From positions 1 to 30,652 of the IMG/VR virus record IMGVR_UViG_3300027977_000136: a stretch of 30,652 nt of DNA. One strand, given 5' to 3'. Positions within the stretch are counted from its first letter, which is position 1; the number at the start of each line of letters is the position of its first letter. The notes under the pieces were generated by a model, which searched no databases, was not told where the DNA came from, and saw only the letters and a program-made list of their open reading frames with translations. This document shows, one piece after another, positions 18,513 through 27,604 of the stretch. This DNA comes from a virus. The position numbers and the translations under genes were made by a program.

Positions 18513-18812
18513 ATGGGTAAGAAATACGATCTGGTCGTCAAGGTTGGCGAATACACTGACGGCCAAGGCCAGACCAAGGGCCGCTTCAAGAACGTCGGCG
18601 TCGTGATGGATGGGCAGAACGGCCCCTACATCCTGCTCGACCGCACGTTCAATCCGGCTGGTGTCGGCGGCAACGATGGCCGTGAGAGCATCATCGTCTC
18701 GATGTATGAACCTAAGCAGGACGGCGCTCAGCCCACCCAGCAGCGTTCAGCAGCGCCCGCCCAGCGCGCACCGCAGCGTCCGCTGGATGATGAGGATTCT
18801 ATTCCATTTTGA
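18513..18812 (+). CDS. SSB-like protein with acidic tail (99 aa)
   Basis: The C-terminus DDEDSIPF is the tail by which bacterial SSB proteins hold their partner enzymes. Before it is a Gln/Pro/Ala-rich linker (about 69-91). The first 65 residues are a beta-rich domain (KYDLVVKVGEYTD, GRFKNVGVVMDG, YILLDRTFNPAG, SIIVSMYEP) that could be a reduced OB fold. It is shorter than true SSB (usually about 150-180 aa). GAGGAGAGAGTGA precedes the ATG. Placed directly after recT, it probably coats single strands in recombination or recruits SSB partners. That it binds ssDNA is inferred. Confidence 0.75.
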   Translation: MGKKYDLVVKVGEYTDGQGQTKGRFKNVGVVMDGQNGPYILLDRTFNPAGVGGNDGRESIIVSMYEPKQDGAQPTQQRSAAPAQRAPQRPLDDEDSIPF

Positions 18813-18821
18813 GAACGTGAA

Positions 18822-18849
18822 AGCAGGCGGCCTTAACGGGTCGCCTGCT
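18822..18849. terminator. Hairpin between converging gene blocks
   Basis: AGCAGGCGGCC (18822-18832) pairs with GGTCGCCTGCT (18839-18849), an 11-bp stem with one G-T pair and a 6-nt loop. The stop codon of the 2153-aa gene (TAA on the minus strand) lies in the loop. On the minus strand TTT follows; on the plus strand no T-run follows. It lies exactly where the rightward early block and leftward late block meet, so a role in ending one or both transcripts is likely. Confidence 0.45.
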
Positions 18850-21800
18850 CCACCTGATTGTAGACCCGGTTGAAGCGCACGAACTCTGCGTCGGTGCGTT
18901 CCCGAAGAGCCTCAAGGCGCTCAGCCTTGCTACCCTCATCGATGTCCAGATTCCGAATGCGCTTGCGTTCTTCGTTCAGTTTACGAACCGCAGAGCGGGC
19001 GCTGGTCAAGGCCGACTGAACACGCGGATTAGTTTCCGCCGGGAACTTCTCAATCAGCGCCCGCCGCTCAAGACCGGTCAGATCCTTCATCTGCTGGTTC
19101 ACGACGCGCGCTCTCTCTTCGCGTTCGTAATACTCGCCGACATTACGCCCCTTACCCGGTTGGCCAACAAGACGACGGACCACAGGAGCGGCCACGACAT
19201 CGCCTTCTTCGCCCGTCCGATAGAGCGACTTGGCCAGATTGGTCACGCCACCGAAGGCGAACTCTGTGAGGTATTCAAAGCTCTCGGCAGGTGCATTCAG
19301 GTTGCCCTTGAGTTTACCCTCTCCGCCGCTGATGTCGTTCAGGAACTGGGACAGTTCTTTATATCCTTCGGGCGTATTGAACCGGGCGACGGAGGCGTAG
19401 GACTGACCCTTGTCGAACGGCTCGTTGTAGATCGGCTTGCCCATGAAGTTCTCATTGAGCATGAGTTCAACGAACGGCTTGCCCATCGTGGGCGTCACTG
19501 CGCGGGCAACCGAACTGGGGATATTGCCGGCACCGAACTGGACCGGGGAGAAGTTGCCAAGGCCAGCAGTCACGATGTCCAGACCGACAGCGCCGAGATC
19601 GTCACCGCGACGAGCTGCGTCCATCGTCCGGGTCGCCAGATAGGGGAAGAAGCCAAAGCCGTAGGGCATCGGGATCTTGGTATAGGTCTTCCCGTCGAGC
19701 GGGTTCATGATGATAAGGTTGCGCTCTTTCTCGTAGTCCGGGATCTTATCCCAGAAGAGCTTGCCGTCATCGTCCTCGTCAGACATGGCCGCGTTCGCAG
19801 CTGCCAGCGTGGCAGCCGTGGTCATCATGCCAAGCAGCGCCGCCTGCGTGGTGGACAGCTTGCCGGTCTTGAACGGGTTGTTCGACAGCGCCCGCGCCGT
19901 GCGGACGCTACCCTGAACCCCGGCATTGAAGAAGGCGTACAGGGCGTTCAGCAGGGCGCCAGCTTCACCGCGGCGGTTGAAGTCCACAGTCGCCTCACGG
20001 GCAATCATAGCCGCCTGCTCGCGGGTCATGCCGACTTTAATTGCAGCGCGATAGGCGGCGAAGCGGATGCCGTTCTCGAAGATAGCGTTGGTGCTTTCGA
20101 GGGCGCCGACCATAGCGCGGAAGCTCTTGCTTGTGGGCTTCCACAGAGCGTCAATGGTCTCCTTGGCGCCCTTGGCGTCCTTGATGTCCTTCAGCCGTTC
20201 GTCGAGCGTCTTCAGGTCATCCTGAATGCGGGCAGCCGCCTCTTGCGGAGTTTCGCGTTGTGCCCATGACACTGAGCCACCGTCCAGTTTGAACTGCTCG
20301 TACAGGTCGCGCAAGGCGGGATCGCCTCCGGACCTCCCGTATTCAAACGCGGCAATGCTACGGAATGCCTTCCTGTCCCTCACGTTCTTGCTGAAAGCCT
20401 TGGCCAGACCCGGGGCGTCAGCCGCGAGGTTCAGCGCAGCGGACTGCAGATCCCGGAAGACGTTCGGCACGAAGAAGTCCGGGTTCGCCGTCGTGAACGA
20501 ACGCGACAGCAGACGCGTCACCTTGTTTGAAAGCTCTAGGAACGCATTCATCTGCGTCGGGTTCAGATTCTTTGCAGCCTTCTGGAGCAAGGGGTCCTCG
20601 ATGCGCAGGTAGAACGTCTCACCGCCACGCTTCACCACCATGAAGTTTGGATCACGAGGATCGGGACGCCGGATGTTGCCGTTCCGGTCGCGCGGAGGAT
20701 TGCGGTCGCTGAAGACGCGCCATTCGTTGGACGGATTCCTGATAAAGAAATCCATCATCTTCTGACCGACACGGTTACGTTCACCGCGAACGATGCGAGC
20801 GCCGACGTCAGACATGAACGTGCCATACGGGGAGAACGGCAACGTCTTGCGACCGCGACGCTGATTCCACTCGTTCTTGGTAATGGAGAAGCCTGCGCCT
20901 CCGGACATCATCTCCTCATAGGAATCACCCTGATCGTCCATCAGAGCGAAGTCTGCATCAGAGAGATACTGCCCCGCCTTGGTCTTGCCCTTCACCGGAA
21001 CATAGTGGGGGATTGCCTTGAACATTTCGTCGGCGACCTTGCGCGACTTCACACCGCGAGCAACGTCGTTATCCAGCGCCCACTTCACGGAGTCCCGATG
21101 AACCTTCGCAATGTCTTTCCAAGCCTGCCCCTTGGGGCCATTCTCCAACGGATCCACCTCATCAAAGGCGTCCTTGTTGGAAATACCAGACCCCGACAGT
21201 AGGGTCGTGTTAGCCTTTTTGTACTCAGCGAGGATGGCCGCATCAATCGCCGGGTCTGGGTGCGACCACCGCGGCTGATCCGGGGTCCAGTCCCGCTCAC
21301 GCTGGTTCATGTCGAAGTTCGGATTCGTCCCATTGACCTTGGTCATGATCGCCGGATCGCCGCCCTTCTTCGTGACAAGGCGACCGATTTCCCGCATCTC
21401 AAAGTCGGCATTTATCTCCGGAGCCGCCTTCGAATAGAGATACAGATCGATGTCGTTCATCCCGAAGCCAGCGTTGCGGGCGATCTCCTTGATCTTCTTA
21501 CCGAAGTCCCGCTCGAACTTCTGCATCAGTTCGCCGGCACGACTGTCGAACTTGCGGGCAGCCTCGTAGAAACCCTCGATGCCGGCGGCCAGTTGGCCAA
21601 GGCTCTGCACAACGCGCAGGCGCTCGAAACGGTCGACTAGCTTGCGAGAGTAGCGTTGAAGGCGCGTTTCTTTTGGCAGCGTGAGACTGGGCGGCAGCTG
21701 CGACGGCGGGAACAGCGACTGCTGCGGACCTGACGGAGGTGGACCAGACGGCGGAGGCGGAGGCGAGCGTCCACGCATTTGCGCGTTGCTGGAGAACAGG

Positions 21801-24800
21801 TCACCCTGCGTCGGTCCCTGTTTCCCGGGAGCGGGCGCCCCCATAATGGCCCTGTAGTCGGCCTCAGTGGCCTCGAACAGCGGGTTGATGATTTCAATAA
21901 GATGGCTGAGAGCCGACACATCGCCATCAGGGATACCAAGCATGCTCTTGAACATGGCGATAAACCGATGGAACAAGTTTTTCCCGGGTCCAACCTTGAT
22001 GCTACGCAGATAATCCTGCGCTTTGCCGTTGGTCATACCCCACGCCAGAAACTCATCGAGGTTAGTAAAGACGTTGCTGTCGCGTTCGTACCAAGACTTT
22101 TCCAGTTCGTTTAGCTCCGCCCCAGACTTAACCCGCTCGTTAAAGTGCTTAACGACTGTATTGCGTAAGTCGTTCAATTCCTTAACAAATGCGTCAATCT
22201 TCGGGGTGTTCCGTCCAAGACGACGGGCAAGAATGAACGCAGCAGAAACTGCATGCAACGCTTCATGGAGGACAACCTCCGAAGTGTTACCCGCGCTATT
22301 TTCACCTAAGGATGGTGAGCGGAAATAAACATCTATCGTATTGGCTTTAAGATCCGTGTCCACCAGACCATACGCGCGTCCACGGGCGATTCTTGTCGGA
22401 GCGGGATCTCCTTCCTGAAGAATGTGTAGCTTAACCTTCAGCCCAGCGCGCTCAGCCTCACTTAGAAGCGTTGAGATCCGGCCCGCCAAGTACATGTCGT
22501 ACTGACTGAACTTATCGTCAAAGTTGGCAAAAATTTCTTCCAGCATATCGGAGAGAGTGCCGCCCCGATATTTGTCGATGTCCATACGGACGCCGCCGAC
22601 AAGGCCGCCGGGCCGCACCTCGGACAGCATGTCTCCCTGATCGCGGCTGGCGTCGAACATGCCGCCTTCCTGCTGATCGAAGGCCTCCTGATTGCCGCGC
22701 CGCATCTGCGACTGCTGCAAGCGCGCCTGCATTTCGGCACGCTGGCGTTCGGTCATGCCCCCTGCCGGGACGGCCTGAGCAGCCTCTAGTCCGAGCGAGC
22801 CTTCTTCCCCTTGCGGAGCAGTGCCCGCAGGTTGTTCGCGGTCCGCTTGGCCTTGGCCCGTGTCTCCGGGTGCAGCCGCTTGTCCACCGACGCCCGGTTC
22901 AGCAGTGCTATCTTCGATATTGGTGACAGGGCCATCAGGGAATTCCTCTTGTCCAGCATCATATTCCGAGTAGTCGCGCGCCTCGGCCATGACTTCTTCA
23001 AACTGCTCGTTCACATAATCAACGATGCCCTGCAGAGGGTCGCCATCAGCGCCGATCCGCTCAGCGATGGCGCGCATATCGGTATCGGTCAGATCAACGC
23101 CAAGATCGCTTGCCTCCCGAGAGACAGCCTCCACCGTCGCCTCGAAGCCGTAATCCTCCTCCTGAACTTCCTGCTCATAAGGACGCCCGGTGGTTGGGTC
23201 GTACCTTGACGCGTCTCTGTTGATGAGGTCAGCAAGAGCCTCAGGTGTGACATAGCCGTTCTCATCAAGGGCCTCACCGTAGAGGTCCCAGTCCTTGGGC
23301 TGGAATCCCATCGCAAGGTCGGCAAAGTCTTTCAGGTTCTCGTCGATCTGGCGACGGTTCTGGACCACCTTGCCGTCGCGACCGCGCGTCAGCTTCTCCT
23401 TGCCAAACATGCGGCGAAGATCGGCGCGGCTGTTCAGCCAGTCTGGATCGACGCCGTGATAGACAGCGCTCTCAAAGCTATAGCGATCTTGGCCCTTCTT
23501 AAATGTCTTCGCGATCTGGGCGATGTACGCCTGCATCGTGGTCGCGGCCTTAGGAGGGGCCGGTAGCTTTTGAGCGCGAGGCGGCTTAGCGGGAGCGGGT
23601 GCGGGCGCAGGGGTAGGTGTAGGTTCGGGCGCTGGCATGGCAACCGGCGCAGGCGCACTCGGTTTAAAGATTCTCGAATCATCAGACGGCGGTGGCGGCG
23701 CAGGTTCGGGTTCGGGCGCAGGCCGACCGGACGGCTGGAAAATCCTACTAACAGGCGCAGGCGCGGGCGCAGGTGCGGTAGCAGGCGCGGCGCCAATCGG
23801 GCGCACATTTGCGCCACTGGTATCTTCGCCGATTCTGCTTGCAATAATTTGCTCGTCGGACATGCCGGCCTCGACTTGACCGCTCACATCGATAAGCTGC
23901 TCACCGCGCATAATGTATGCGCCGTCAGGACGGCGAACGATCCTAACCTGCTCCGGCCCCTCGGAGTCGATGGCGTCGTCAATGACGTATTCGTTAATGA
24001 TGGGCTTAGCGCGCTCAGCAGGCGCGGGCGCAGGCTCCGCGACTGGCTCCGCGACAGCTACAGGCGCCGCAGCGGGCCTCTGCGTTGCTTCCCACTCAGC
24101 ACGCGGGATGACCTCAAAGCTACCATCCGGCTGTTCGATGATTACTTCTTCGGCGTCAATCGTCACGGTCGGGCCAGCTGGGCCAGCAGGCGGCGGCTCA
24201 GAGGCGGGAGGAGCGCCGAAAGGCGTGGCCGGGACGCCGGTCTCGGGCTCAGGCTCAGGCTCCCCAGTCGGCGGCGGCGGCTCCGTTCCCGGCTCAGCTT
24301 CCGGCCCACGCAGCCCGCTAATAGCGCCTGCTCCACCACCCATCGTGCCGCCAAGGATCAGACCAGCAGCCGCGCGACCGCCGAGATCTTCGGTCAATGC
24401 CACGTTCGGATCGACGGCCTGCGCGCCGATGTTCTCAGCAACGCCCTGCCCGGTTTCCTGAACGATTTCGGTGCCGCCTTCACGAATAGCGCCTTCAGCG
24501 CCGCCACGAATTACACCGCGACGCAGGCCGCCGGTCAGCAGCGCAGCTTCGAGACCAAGCGGGCCGGTGGCAGCCGCAATCGGAGCAGCGACCGCAGCAG
24601 CGCGGCGAGCAGCAGAGATAGCCGCAGCGTTACGCGCCTCTTCAAGTGTGGCGCCTTCCGCGATGGCAGCCTGATACGCGTCTGAGCGCGCCACCACTTC
24701 CTGCGGCATCTGGCTCACGCGGTCGTAGGTAGCCTGCGCCGCATCGCCACCAACGATGGCGGCCTCGCCAGTGGCAGCACCTGCCAGAGCGCCACGCTTT

Positions 24801-25294
24801 GCTGCCTGCTGGCCAATCAGACGCCCAGCCAGAGCGCGACCAGCAAGGCCAGCGCCGCCCGTGCCGATCATAGCCGGCGCCGTCTGTGCGATGCCTGCCG
24901 CGAGCGACAGGGGATCAGTCAGAAGCTCTTTGGCCTGCTGCCCGAAGCCAGAGAGGAAGCCTTCCTTCTCGGCCTCCGCCACGCGTGCTGCCTGCTGGCG
25001 CTGACGCTCACGGAAAGCCTCTGTCTGGAGTTCTTCGCCAAACTCCTCAACGGCTTTACCGGCGCGCGTGGAGATGTTGTCCATGTCGCCGGTAACAAGG
25101 CCGGCAAGCTGACCCGGAAGCGATACGATCTGACCGGCGCCGCGAATGGCAGCGCCGCCTACGTCGCGGAGGAAAGAGGTTTCCTCGTCTTCCTTCTTCT
25201 TCGGTGCAAACGGATCGAAATCGACCGGCTTCAGTGAGACTTTGCTCGAAGCTGGCGCGAATGGATCGTAATCGACCGGCTTGTAGCGAACCAT
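18833..25294 (-). CDS. Very large polyvalent virion protein with HExxH motif (2153 aa)
   Basis: This is a giant multidomain protein, probably packed in the particle and ejected with the DNA. The first 31 residues carry a duplicated KPVD[YF]DPFAP box (5-14, 22-31). About 43-335 is Ala/Gly-rich with hydrophobic stretches, as in phage ejection proteins. About 335-580 is a Pro/Ala/Glu linker. A zincin motif HEALH is at 1010-1014 (VVLHEALHAVSAAF). After a second linker rich in Pro and Ser come helical regions. The region from about 1600 (FVPNVFRDLQSAALNLAAD) to the end resembles the LPD38-type domain of large polyvalent proteins, with a hydrophobic segment near 1815-1840 and a coiled-coil end. AAGGGCTGAGAG precedes the ATG. 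The domain names are from memory; virion location is inferred from context. Confidence 0.75.
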   Translation of the reverse strand: MVRYKPVDYDPFAPASSKVSLKPVDFDPFAPKKKEDEETSFLRDVGGAAIRGAGQIVSLPGQLAGLVTGDMDNISTRAGKAVEEFGEELQTEAFRERQRQQAARVAEAEKEGFLSGFGQQAKELLTDPLSLAAGIAQTAPAMIGTGGAGLAGRALAGRLIGQQAAKRGALAGAATGEAAIVGGDAAQATYDRVSQMPQEVVARSDAYQAAIAEGATLEEARNAAAISAARRAAAVAAPIAAATGPLGLEAALLTGGLRRGVIRGGAEGAIREGGTEIVQETGQGVAENIGAQAVDPNVALTEDLGGRAAAGLILGGTMGGGAGAISGLRGPEAEPGTEPPPPTGEPEPEPETGVPATPFGAPPASEPPPAGPAGPTVTIDAEEVIIEQPDGSFEVIPRAEWEATQRPAAAPVAVAEPVAEPAPAPAERAKPIINEYVIDDAIDSEGPEQVRIVRRPDGAYIMRGEQLIDVSGQVEAGMSDEQIIASRIGEDTSGANVRPIGAAPATAPAPAPAPVSRIFQPSGRPAPEPEPAPPPPSDDSRIFKPSAPAPVAMPAPEPTPTPAPAPAPAKPPRAQKLPAPPKAATTMQAYIAQIAKTFKKGQDRYSFESAVYHGVDPDWLNSRADLRRMFGKEKLTRGRDGKVVQNRRQIDENLKDFADLAMGFQPKDWDLYGEALDENGYVTPEALADLINRDASRYDPTTGRPYEQEVQEEDYGFEATVEAVSREASDLGVDLTDTDMRAIAERIGADGDPLQGIVDYVNEQFEEVMAEARDYSEYDAGQEEFPDGPVTNIEDSTAEPGVGGQAAAPGDTGQGQADREQPAGTAPQGEEGSLGLEAAQAVPAGGMTERQRAEMQARLQQSQMRRGNQEAFDQQEGGMFDASRDQGDMLSEVRPGGLVGGVRMDIDKYRGGTLSDMLEEIFANFDDKFSQYDMYLAGRISTLLSEAERAGLKVKLHILQEGDPAPTRIARGRAYGLVDTDLKANTIDVYFRSPSLGENSAGNTSEVVLHEALHAVSAAFILARRLGRNTPKIDAFVKELNDLRNTVVKHFNERVKSGAELNELEKSWYERDSNVFTNLDEFLAWGMTNGKAQDYLRSIKVGPGKNLFHRFIAMFKSMLGIPDGDVSALSHLIEIINPLFEATEADYRAIMGAPAPGKQGPTQGDLFSSNAQMRGRSPPPPPSGPPPSGPQQSLFPPSQLPPSLTLPKETRLQRYSRKLVDRFERLRVVQSLGQLAAGIEGFYEAARKFDSRAGELMQKFERDFGKKIKEIARNAGFGMNDIDLYLYSKAAPEINADFEMREIGRLVTKKGGDPAIMTKVNGTNPNFDMNQRERDWTPDQPRWSHPDPAIDAAILAEYKKANTTLLSGSGISNKDAFDEVDPLENGPKGQAWKDIAKVHRDSVKWALDNDVARGVKSRKVADEMFKAIPHYVPVKGKTKAGQYLSDADFALMDDQGDSYEEMMSGGAGFSITKNEWNQRRGRKTLPFSPYGTFMSDVGARIVRGERNRVGQKMMDFFIRNPSNEWRVFSDRNPPRDRNGNIRRPDPRDPNFMVVKRGGETFYLRIEDPLLQKAAKNLNPTQMNAFLELSNKVTRLLSRSFTTANPDFFVPNVFRDLQSAALNLAADAPGLAKAFSKNVRDRKAFRSIAAFEYGRSGGDPALRDLYEQFKLDGGSVSWAQRETPQEAAARIQDDLKTLDERLKDIKDAKGAKETIDALWKPTSKSFRAMVGALESTNAIFENGIRFAAYRAAIKVGMTREQAAMIAREATVDFNRRGEAGALLNALYAFFNAGVQGSVRTARALSNNPFKTGKLSTTQAALLGMMTTAATLAAANAAMSDEDDDGKLFWDKIPDYEKERNLIIMNPLDGKTYTKIPMPYGFGFFPYLATRTMDAARRGDDLGAVGLDIVTAGLGNFSPVQFGAGNIPSSVARAVTPTMGKPFVELMLNENFMGKPIYNEPFDKGQSYASVARFNTPEGYKELSQFLNDISGGEGKLKGNLNAPAESFEYLTEFAFGGVTNLAKSLYRTGEEGDVVAAPVVRRLVGQPGKGRNVGEYYEREERARVVNQQMKDLTGLERRALIEKFPAETNPRVQSALTSARSAVRKLNEERKRIRNLDIDEGSKAERLEALRERTDAEFVRFNRVYNQVEQATR

Positions 25295-25307
25295 CTCTCA
25301 GCCCTTA

Positions 25308-26633
25308 TTAACCGACCTGCAAATACTTACCCGGTCGCTTCGGATCTGGCACGTAGTATTTTCCATCGGGAGCGAGGCGCGCCCCGGCAACGGGAGGCTT
25401 CCTTCCGCCGGTAAGCGCGCCAACCGAGGGATTGCGTCCGCCAATGTACGGGGTGAAACCCTGAGTCCGCTCTAGCTCGGCTGAGTATCCTTCTAGCTGG
25501 GCCTTAGTCGCCAGATAATCATCAACGGTTTTTGGGTCCGCCTCCCTCAGCGCTTGCATTGTAGCGCCGGGATTGGCCGCGCGCAAAGCCTCATACCTTG
25601 CCGCCGCTCCGCGATACCGGGCAGCAGCCTTGCCTGTTTCAGCGCGGTCGGCGCGACCTTCAACGTCGACCCTGCCATCTCCACGGCCTTCACGGTTTGA
25701 CGCATTAATCCGAGCGAGAGCGACAAGCCTGTCCAGCTTAGCCATCTCAGGAGCGTTCTTTAAATTAAACTCAGCCGTGCCAACGTCTGCCTCACCCTTA
25801 CGCAGCCGCAGCGGAGTTTCGATGTCCTCAATCGCCGCCTTGCGGCCCTCATCACTCATGCCCTGAATATCGCGCGCACGCTGCAGAGCGGCATCGCGTG
25901 CCCGCTCCTGCATATTATAGCGATCAATCATCGCCTGCTCGCGCGCCTCAGCGATGCTTTCAGCGCCTTCTTCGCCCGCGCGGCGAGACCGGCCATACTC
26001 CTGAACCCCGGTCTGTAGACCCCGCGCTAACGCCTCCGCGAAGCGCTCACCGCGGCGCCCCTGAGCCATGGCAGCCCCGCCCGCAATCAGAGCCTCGAAC
26101 GGCGAACGGGCCCTAGCTTCGGCCAGCAACTCTTCACGGCGACCAAGACGCGCCTGACGCCCCTCCAAAGCAGCGCGCACTTCTTCGGGGATCTCAGCTT
26201 CGGGACTGCCCTCTGCTCGTGCCAAGGCGGCAAGCCTGTTGGCCTGCTCCTGCAGGGTAGCCAGACGGATCTGAGCCATCATATCTGGCTTCTGGCCGGC
26301 CATCGCATTCTCGGCGGCGGCACGCTCAGCCATAACCCTGTCCAGTTCCGGCTGATAACGCGACGGACGCGACGCTGCGCGCTGCGGCGCCATCTCCGCG
26401 GTCGGCTTAGGCGCCACTAACTGAACACCCGGCTGCATCGGGGCGGGGGTGGCAGGCGTCACCGTTCGCGGCGGCACAACCATCAGCGCATTTCCGATGG
26501 CAGTATCCGGCGCGCCCGCGGATTCAGCAATGATCTGCTGCACAAGGTCTTCCAGACCCAGACCGTTGTTCTGCCCGGACCTGATCCTCTGCTCCGCGAG
26601 AGCGCGAGCCTTTCTAATATCCATAGCGGCCAT
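25308..26633 (-). CDS. Coiled-coil virion-associated protein (441 aa)
   Basis: This is an Ala/Arg/Glu-rich protein that is largely coiled coil between about 100 and 360. It has RSGQNNGLGLEDLVQQIIAE near the N-terminus, a Pro-rich linker (about 50-90), a small Ala/Gly stretch (EALIAGGAAMAQGRRGERFA), and a Gly/Pro-rich C-terminus ending PDGKYYVPDPKRPGKYLQVG. AAGGA lies before the ATG, and its start overlaps the upstream stop by one base (TGATG). Its position between a tail-region protein and the 2153-aa protein suggests an internal virion or ejection protein. No family is recognised with confidence. The gap to the next gene is only 13 nt. Confidence 0.7.
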   Translation of the reverse strand: MAAMDIRKARALAEQRIRSGQNNGLGLEDLVQQIIAESAGAPDTAIGNALMVVPPRTVTPATPAPMQPGVQLVAPKPTAEMAPQRAASRPSRYQPELDRVMAERAAAENAMAGQKPDMMAQIRLATLQEQANRLAALARAEGSPEAEIPEEVRAALEGRQARLGRREELLAEARARSPFEALIAGGAAMAQGRRGERFAEALARGLQTGVQEYGRSRRAGEEGAESIAEAREQAMIDRYNMQERARDAALQRARDIQGMSDEGRKAAIEDIETPLRLRKGEADVGTAEFNLKNAPEMAKLDRLVALARINASNREGRGDGRVDVEGRADRAETGKAAARYRGAAARYEALRAANPGATMQALREADPKTVDDYLATKAQLEGYSAELERTQGFTPYIGGRNPSVGALTGGRKPPVAGARLAPDGKYYVPDPKRPGKYLQVG

Positions 26634-27604
26634 CAGCGCACATCCTTCAGCCAGCCAAGCCCGTGCATCGGGCTCTTCAGGTTACGCTTCCCATCCTTGA
26701 CGGGGCTTTCAATCTTGCCGCCCTCTTTCTTGAACAGGCCGGTTAGCCAGCCCGACTTACCGAAGCCGCCGGTCGCACCGATCGTGCCCAGAAGTGTAGC
26801 CCCAAGACCCAGAGCAGAACCAAAGCCAGACGTGCCCGGCTCGGTGCTAATCCGAGTTCCAGAACCCTGCGCCGAAGGCTGGCCGCCAATGTTAGCCAAC
26901 TGCTGAATCTGCGTGAGCGGGTAATCACGCTGACGCTCGAAGTCGCGATACGCCAGATCAGCCGACGTCTGTGCCAGTTCCTGACGTTTTGCGCCAATCG
27001 ACTCCAGACCAGACAGTTCACGCAGGCGCCGGTCTTCAGCCGTGTCACCCAACTGCGCATACTGCTGCGCCCCCGTCAGCGCGCGGCTGGCTTCAGTGCC
27101 ATACAGATCGGCGCCAGACTTATAGGCGTCGGCCATCGCTTCCATCTGCTTGCCAAGCGCCGCCGACTGCGTGTCGCGAACGGCACGACGCGTGAACTCC
27201 GCACTGCGCGAGCCACCGAACGTGCCGCCGCCAATAAAGGTGCGATTCAACTGGGGCAGGATATTCTCGGAAAGGTTCCGCGCCGCGGTCGAACCGATGC
27301 CAGAGATGACGTTCTGGATGTACGGGTTCATGTACTGCTGCGAAACGCCGGGATCCGTGAACGACCCTGTGCCGCGACCGACAGCCTCCGTCGCCGCATT
27401 GATGTACGGCTGATACGAGCCCATCCCCTGCTTGTAGAGATCGAACGCCTGCTGCTGCTCCTGCTGGAACGGCGCGATACGAGGGGCGTTATACATCTGG
27501 TACGGCTGCGAAGTGGCAGCGGTCGCCTTGCTCAGAACGTCCTTCGCGTACTGCTCATACCATGCCGGCAGGATGGTCTGCGTCTGGGTAGTCTGCGTGG
27601 CCAT
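26633..27604 (-). CDS. Tail/ejection-region structural protein (323 aa)
   Basis: The N-terminus is LPAWYEQYAKDVLSKATA with PRIAPFQQEQQQAFDLYKQG; the middle is QLNRTFIGGGTFGGSRSAEF and a helix with RRAVRDTQSAALGKQMEAMA. I recognise this combination (a Phe/Gly-rich loop then a long helix) from phage structural proteins next to ejection genes. The C-terminal part has a hydrophobic Gly-rich stretch (GFGSALGLGATLLGTIGATG) that could insert in a membrane, then a basic end. GGAGG lies about 9 nt before the ATG. It overlaps the previous stop by one base (TAATG) and the next start by one base. Exact role unknown. Confidence 0.7.
   Translation of the reverse strand: MATQTTQTQTILPAWYEQYAKDVLSKATAATSQPYQMYNAPRIAPFQQEQQQAFDLYKQGMGSYQPYINAATEAVGRGTGSFTDPGVSQQYMNPYIQNVISGIGSTAARNLSENILPQLNRTFIGGGTFGGSRSAEFTRRAVRDTQSAALGKQMEAMADAYKSGADLYGTEASRALTGAQQYAQLGDTAEDRRLRELSGLESIGAKRQELAQTSADLAYRDFERQRDYPLTQIQQLANIGGQPSAQGSGTRISTEPGTSGFGSALGLGATLLGTIGATGGFGKSGWLTGLFKKEGGKIESPVKDGKRNLKSPMHGLGWLKDVR

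Noticed and set aside
19160-20269. 369-aa frame on the plus strand
   Set aside because: It lies entirely antisense to the 2153-aa gene, whose frame is continuous and protein-like; long antisense frames are common in GC-rich coding DNA.
23570-24685. 371-aa frame on the plus strand
   Set aside because: It is antisense to the Pro/Ala-rich part of the 2153-aa gene and is composed of Arg/Gly runs as expected for such a shadow.
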